Shown here: positions 62,847-64,000 of the stretch, piece after piece
Layout of the letters: each line of letters starts with the position of its first letter
Numbering within the stretch: the first letter of the stretch is position 1
Origin: Lentzea albida
GTDB lineage: Bacteria; Actinomycetota; Actinomycetes; Mycobacteriales; Pseudonocardiaceae
NCBI RefSeq assembly: GCF_900111005.1
Contig: NZ_FOFV01000026.1
Span: forward strand, 62,001 to 126,000
Length of the DNA stretch: 64,000 bases
Direction of reading: 5' to 3'
Notes under the pieces: generated by a model
The model's input: the letters and a program-made list of their open reading frames with translations, nothing else
What the model was told of the DNA's origin: nothing
Databases searched by the model: none
Program-made: the position numbers and the translations under genes

Positions 62847-64000
62847 GTGCGCACAGAACTGAAGCCTGTCGAGCTGTCCGCGGCCCTCCGGACGTGGACC
62901 GTCGTGTTGATGTGCACGGCCGTGGGCCTCGTGATCGCGATGGTTACGATCGTCAACGCCGCACTGCCCGCGATCGGCGCGGACACCGGGGCAAGTCAGG
63001 CCGAGCAGACCTGGATCGTCGACGTCTACACACTGGTGCTGGCCGCGCTCGTGCTAGCCGCTGGAGCGCTAGGCGACCGGCACGGACGGCGCGGTGTCCT
63101 CGTGGCCGGTCTGATCGTCTTCGCTCTGGGGAGCGCGGCGCCGATGTTCGTCGAGACACCGGCGTGGCTGATCAGCACCCGAGCGGTCACCGGACTCGGT
63201 GCCGCGATGATCATGCCCGCCACGCTGTCGATCATCAACGCCAGCTTCCCGCCTCAGCGGCGAGGGCGGGCCATCGGCCTGTGGGCGGCTGTGGCGGGCC
63301 TCGGTGGCCTGGGTGGGCTCGTGCTCGCCGGGATGCTGTTGCAGCACTTCTCGTGGCGCTCGGTGTTCCTGGCTCCCGCGGTTATCTCTGTGGCTCTGGC
63401 GGTTGCGAGCCTCACCGTGCCGACATCACACGACCGCGACCCGCGCGCGTTCGACATCATCGGCGCTGTGCTGAGTGCGGCGGCGATCGGCACCCTTGTG
63501 TTCGGTGTCCTGCGCGTGGCCGACCTCGGCTGGGACCACGGCCTGGTGCTCGGGTCGATCGCGGGCGGTCTCGTGCTCTTCGGGCTGTTCGTAATGGTGG
63601 AACTGCGATCGACCGCACCGCTGCTGGACATGCGCCTGTTCCGCAACGCCGCGTTCGCGACCGGCTCGATCTCGGTGACGGTCCAGTTCACCGCGGGGTT
63701 CGGCATGTTCTTCGCCCTCGCGCAGTACCTGCAACTGGTGCAGGGTTACTCGGCGCTGAAGTCCGGACTGGCGCTGTGGCCCATCGCGGTGACGTTGTTC
63801 CCGCTCTCACTGCTGTCAGCACCGCTCGTCCGCCGCTTCGGACTGCGCACGGTGACCTGCGCGGGCCTAGCCGTCGTCATCGCCGGAATGGTGCTGATCG
63901 GTCAACTCGACGCGAACAGCAACTACCTCTCACTCGCCGTCGCCGTCTGCGTCCTCGGAGCAGGCATCGGCGTGACGGCCCCGGCCGCCACGAGCGCGAT
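62847..64000 (+). CDS. MFS drug exporter (DHA2/EmrB-QacA type), partial
   Basis: From GTG 62847 the frame stays open to the window end (384 codons). It begins VRTELKPVELSAALRTWTVV and shows membrane helices such as GLVIAMVTIVNAALPAIGAD, VYTLVLAALVLAAGALGDRH with GRRG, the MFS motif between helices 2 and 3, and GLGAAMIMPATLSIINASFP, the DHA2-type helix. About ten helices are present before the end, where GAGIGVTAPAATS is the start of another. The role is likely export of the cluster product or a drug. Confidence 0.85.
   Translation, partial: MRTELKPVELSAALRTWTVVLMCTAVGLVIAMVTIVNAALPAIGADTGASQAEQTWIVDVYTLVLAALVLAAGALGDRHGRRGVLVAGLIVFALGSAAPMFVETPAWLISTRAVTGLGAAMIMPATLSIINASFPPQRRGRAIGLWAAVAGLGGLGGLVLAGMLLQHFSWRSVFLAPAVISVALAVASLTVPTSHDRDPRAFDIIGAVLSAAAIGTLVFGVLRVADLGWDHGLVLGSIAGGLVLFGLFVMVELRSTAPLLDMRLFRNAAFATGSISVTVQFTAGFGMFFALAQYLQLVQGYSALKSGLALWPIAVTLFPLSLLSAPLVRRFGLRTVTCAGLAVVIAGMVLIGQLDANSNYLSLAVAVCVLGAGIGVTAPAATSA

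Noticed and set aside
1..64000. tRNA genes, rRNA genes, CRISPR arrays, attachment-site duplications
   Set aside because: Looked for by eye; no cloverleaf, no regularly spaced repeats and no pair of direct repeats flanking the element were found. The element ends may lie outside the window.

Overview
The window is high-GC DNA with frequent GTG starts, dense ATGA/TGATG gene overlaps, an Lsr2 nucleoid protein and an actinobacterial-type conjugation apparatus. This points to a filamentous actinomycete, probably Pseudonocardiales; the order is an inference. No rRNA, tRNA or CRISPR array was seen.

Region 1 (about 0.1-24.7 kb) looks like most of an integrative conjugative element (ICE). A membrane LysM-BTAD regulator is followed by a plus-strand block: a small Cys peptide, a MoxR-type AAA ATPase with an N-terminal winged helix, a VWA/putative metallopeptidase partner, and four small unknown proteins. 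A minus-strand type IV secretion block follows: winged-helix protein, lytic transglycosylase-NlpC/P60 hydrolase, replication-relaxation protein, VirD4/TraD, VirB4, PrgI/VirB3-like, VirB6-like with a repeat tail, VirB2-like pilin and a sigma-like HTH protein. A divergent, translationally coupled operon then carries two SAM methyltransferases, a C5-cytosine methyltransferase, an AbrB-like protein and a tyrosine integrase. Two small genes end the block, and a LexA-like box precedes them. No canonical relaxase is visible.

Region 2 (24.7-37.3 kb) starts with decayed DNA holding alcohol and aldehyde dehydrogenase relics. Next come a three-gene operon (unknown protein, XRE-ImmA/IrrE peptidase, Mrr-like nuclease), a large secreted protein with helix-hairpin-helix motifs, and a YhaN/YhaO (SbcC/SbcD-like) pair.

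Region 3 (37.3-57.9 kb) is a defence island. It holds a complete QatABCD anti-phage operon, an AbiJ-NTD3 nuclease gene, a candidate HEPN RNase, lsr2, an Avs-type (Mrr-STAND) gene split by one in-frame TGA, and a TIR-domain giant whose STAND-like segment has lost its P-loop. Among these lie an IS5-family element, IS481 and ISL3 relics, WS/DGAT and PhzF fragments, and a WD40 gene cut off at its 5' side by the IS5 element.

Region 4 (58.8-64.0 kb) is an overlapping ispH-dxs-ispG operon of the MEP isoprenoid pathway, followed by an MFS exporter that runs off the window. It is probably the edge of a terpenoid biosynthetic cluster.
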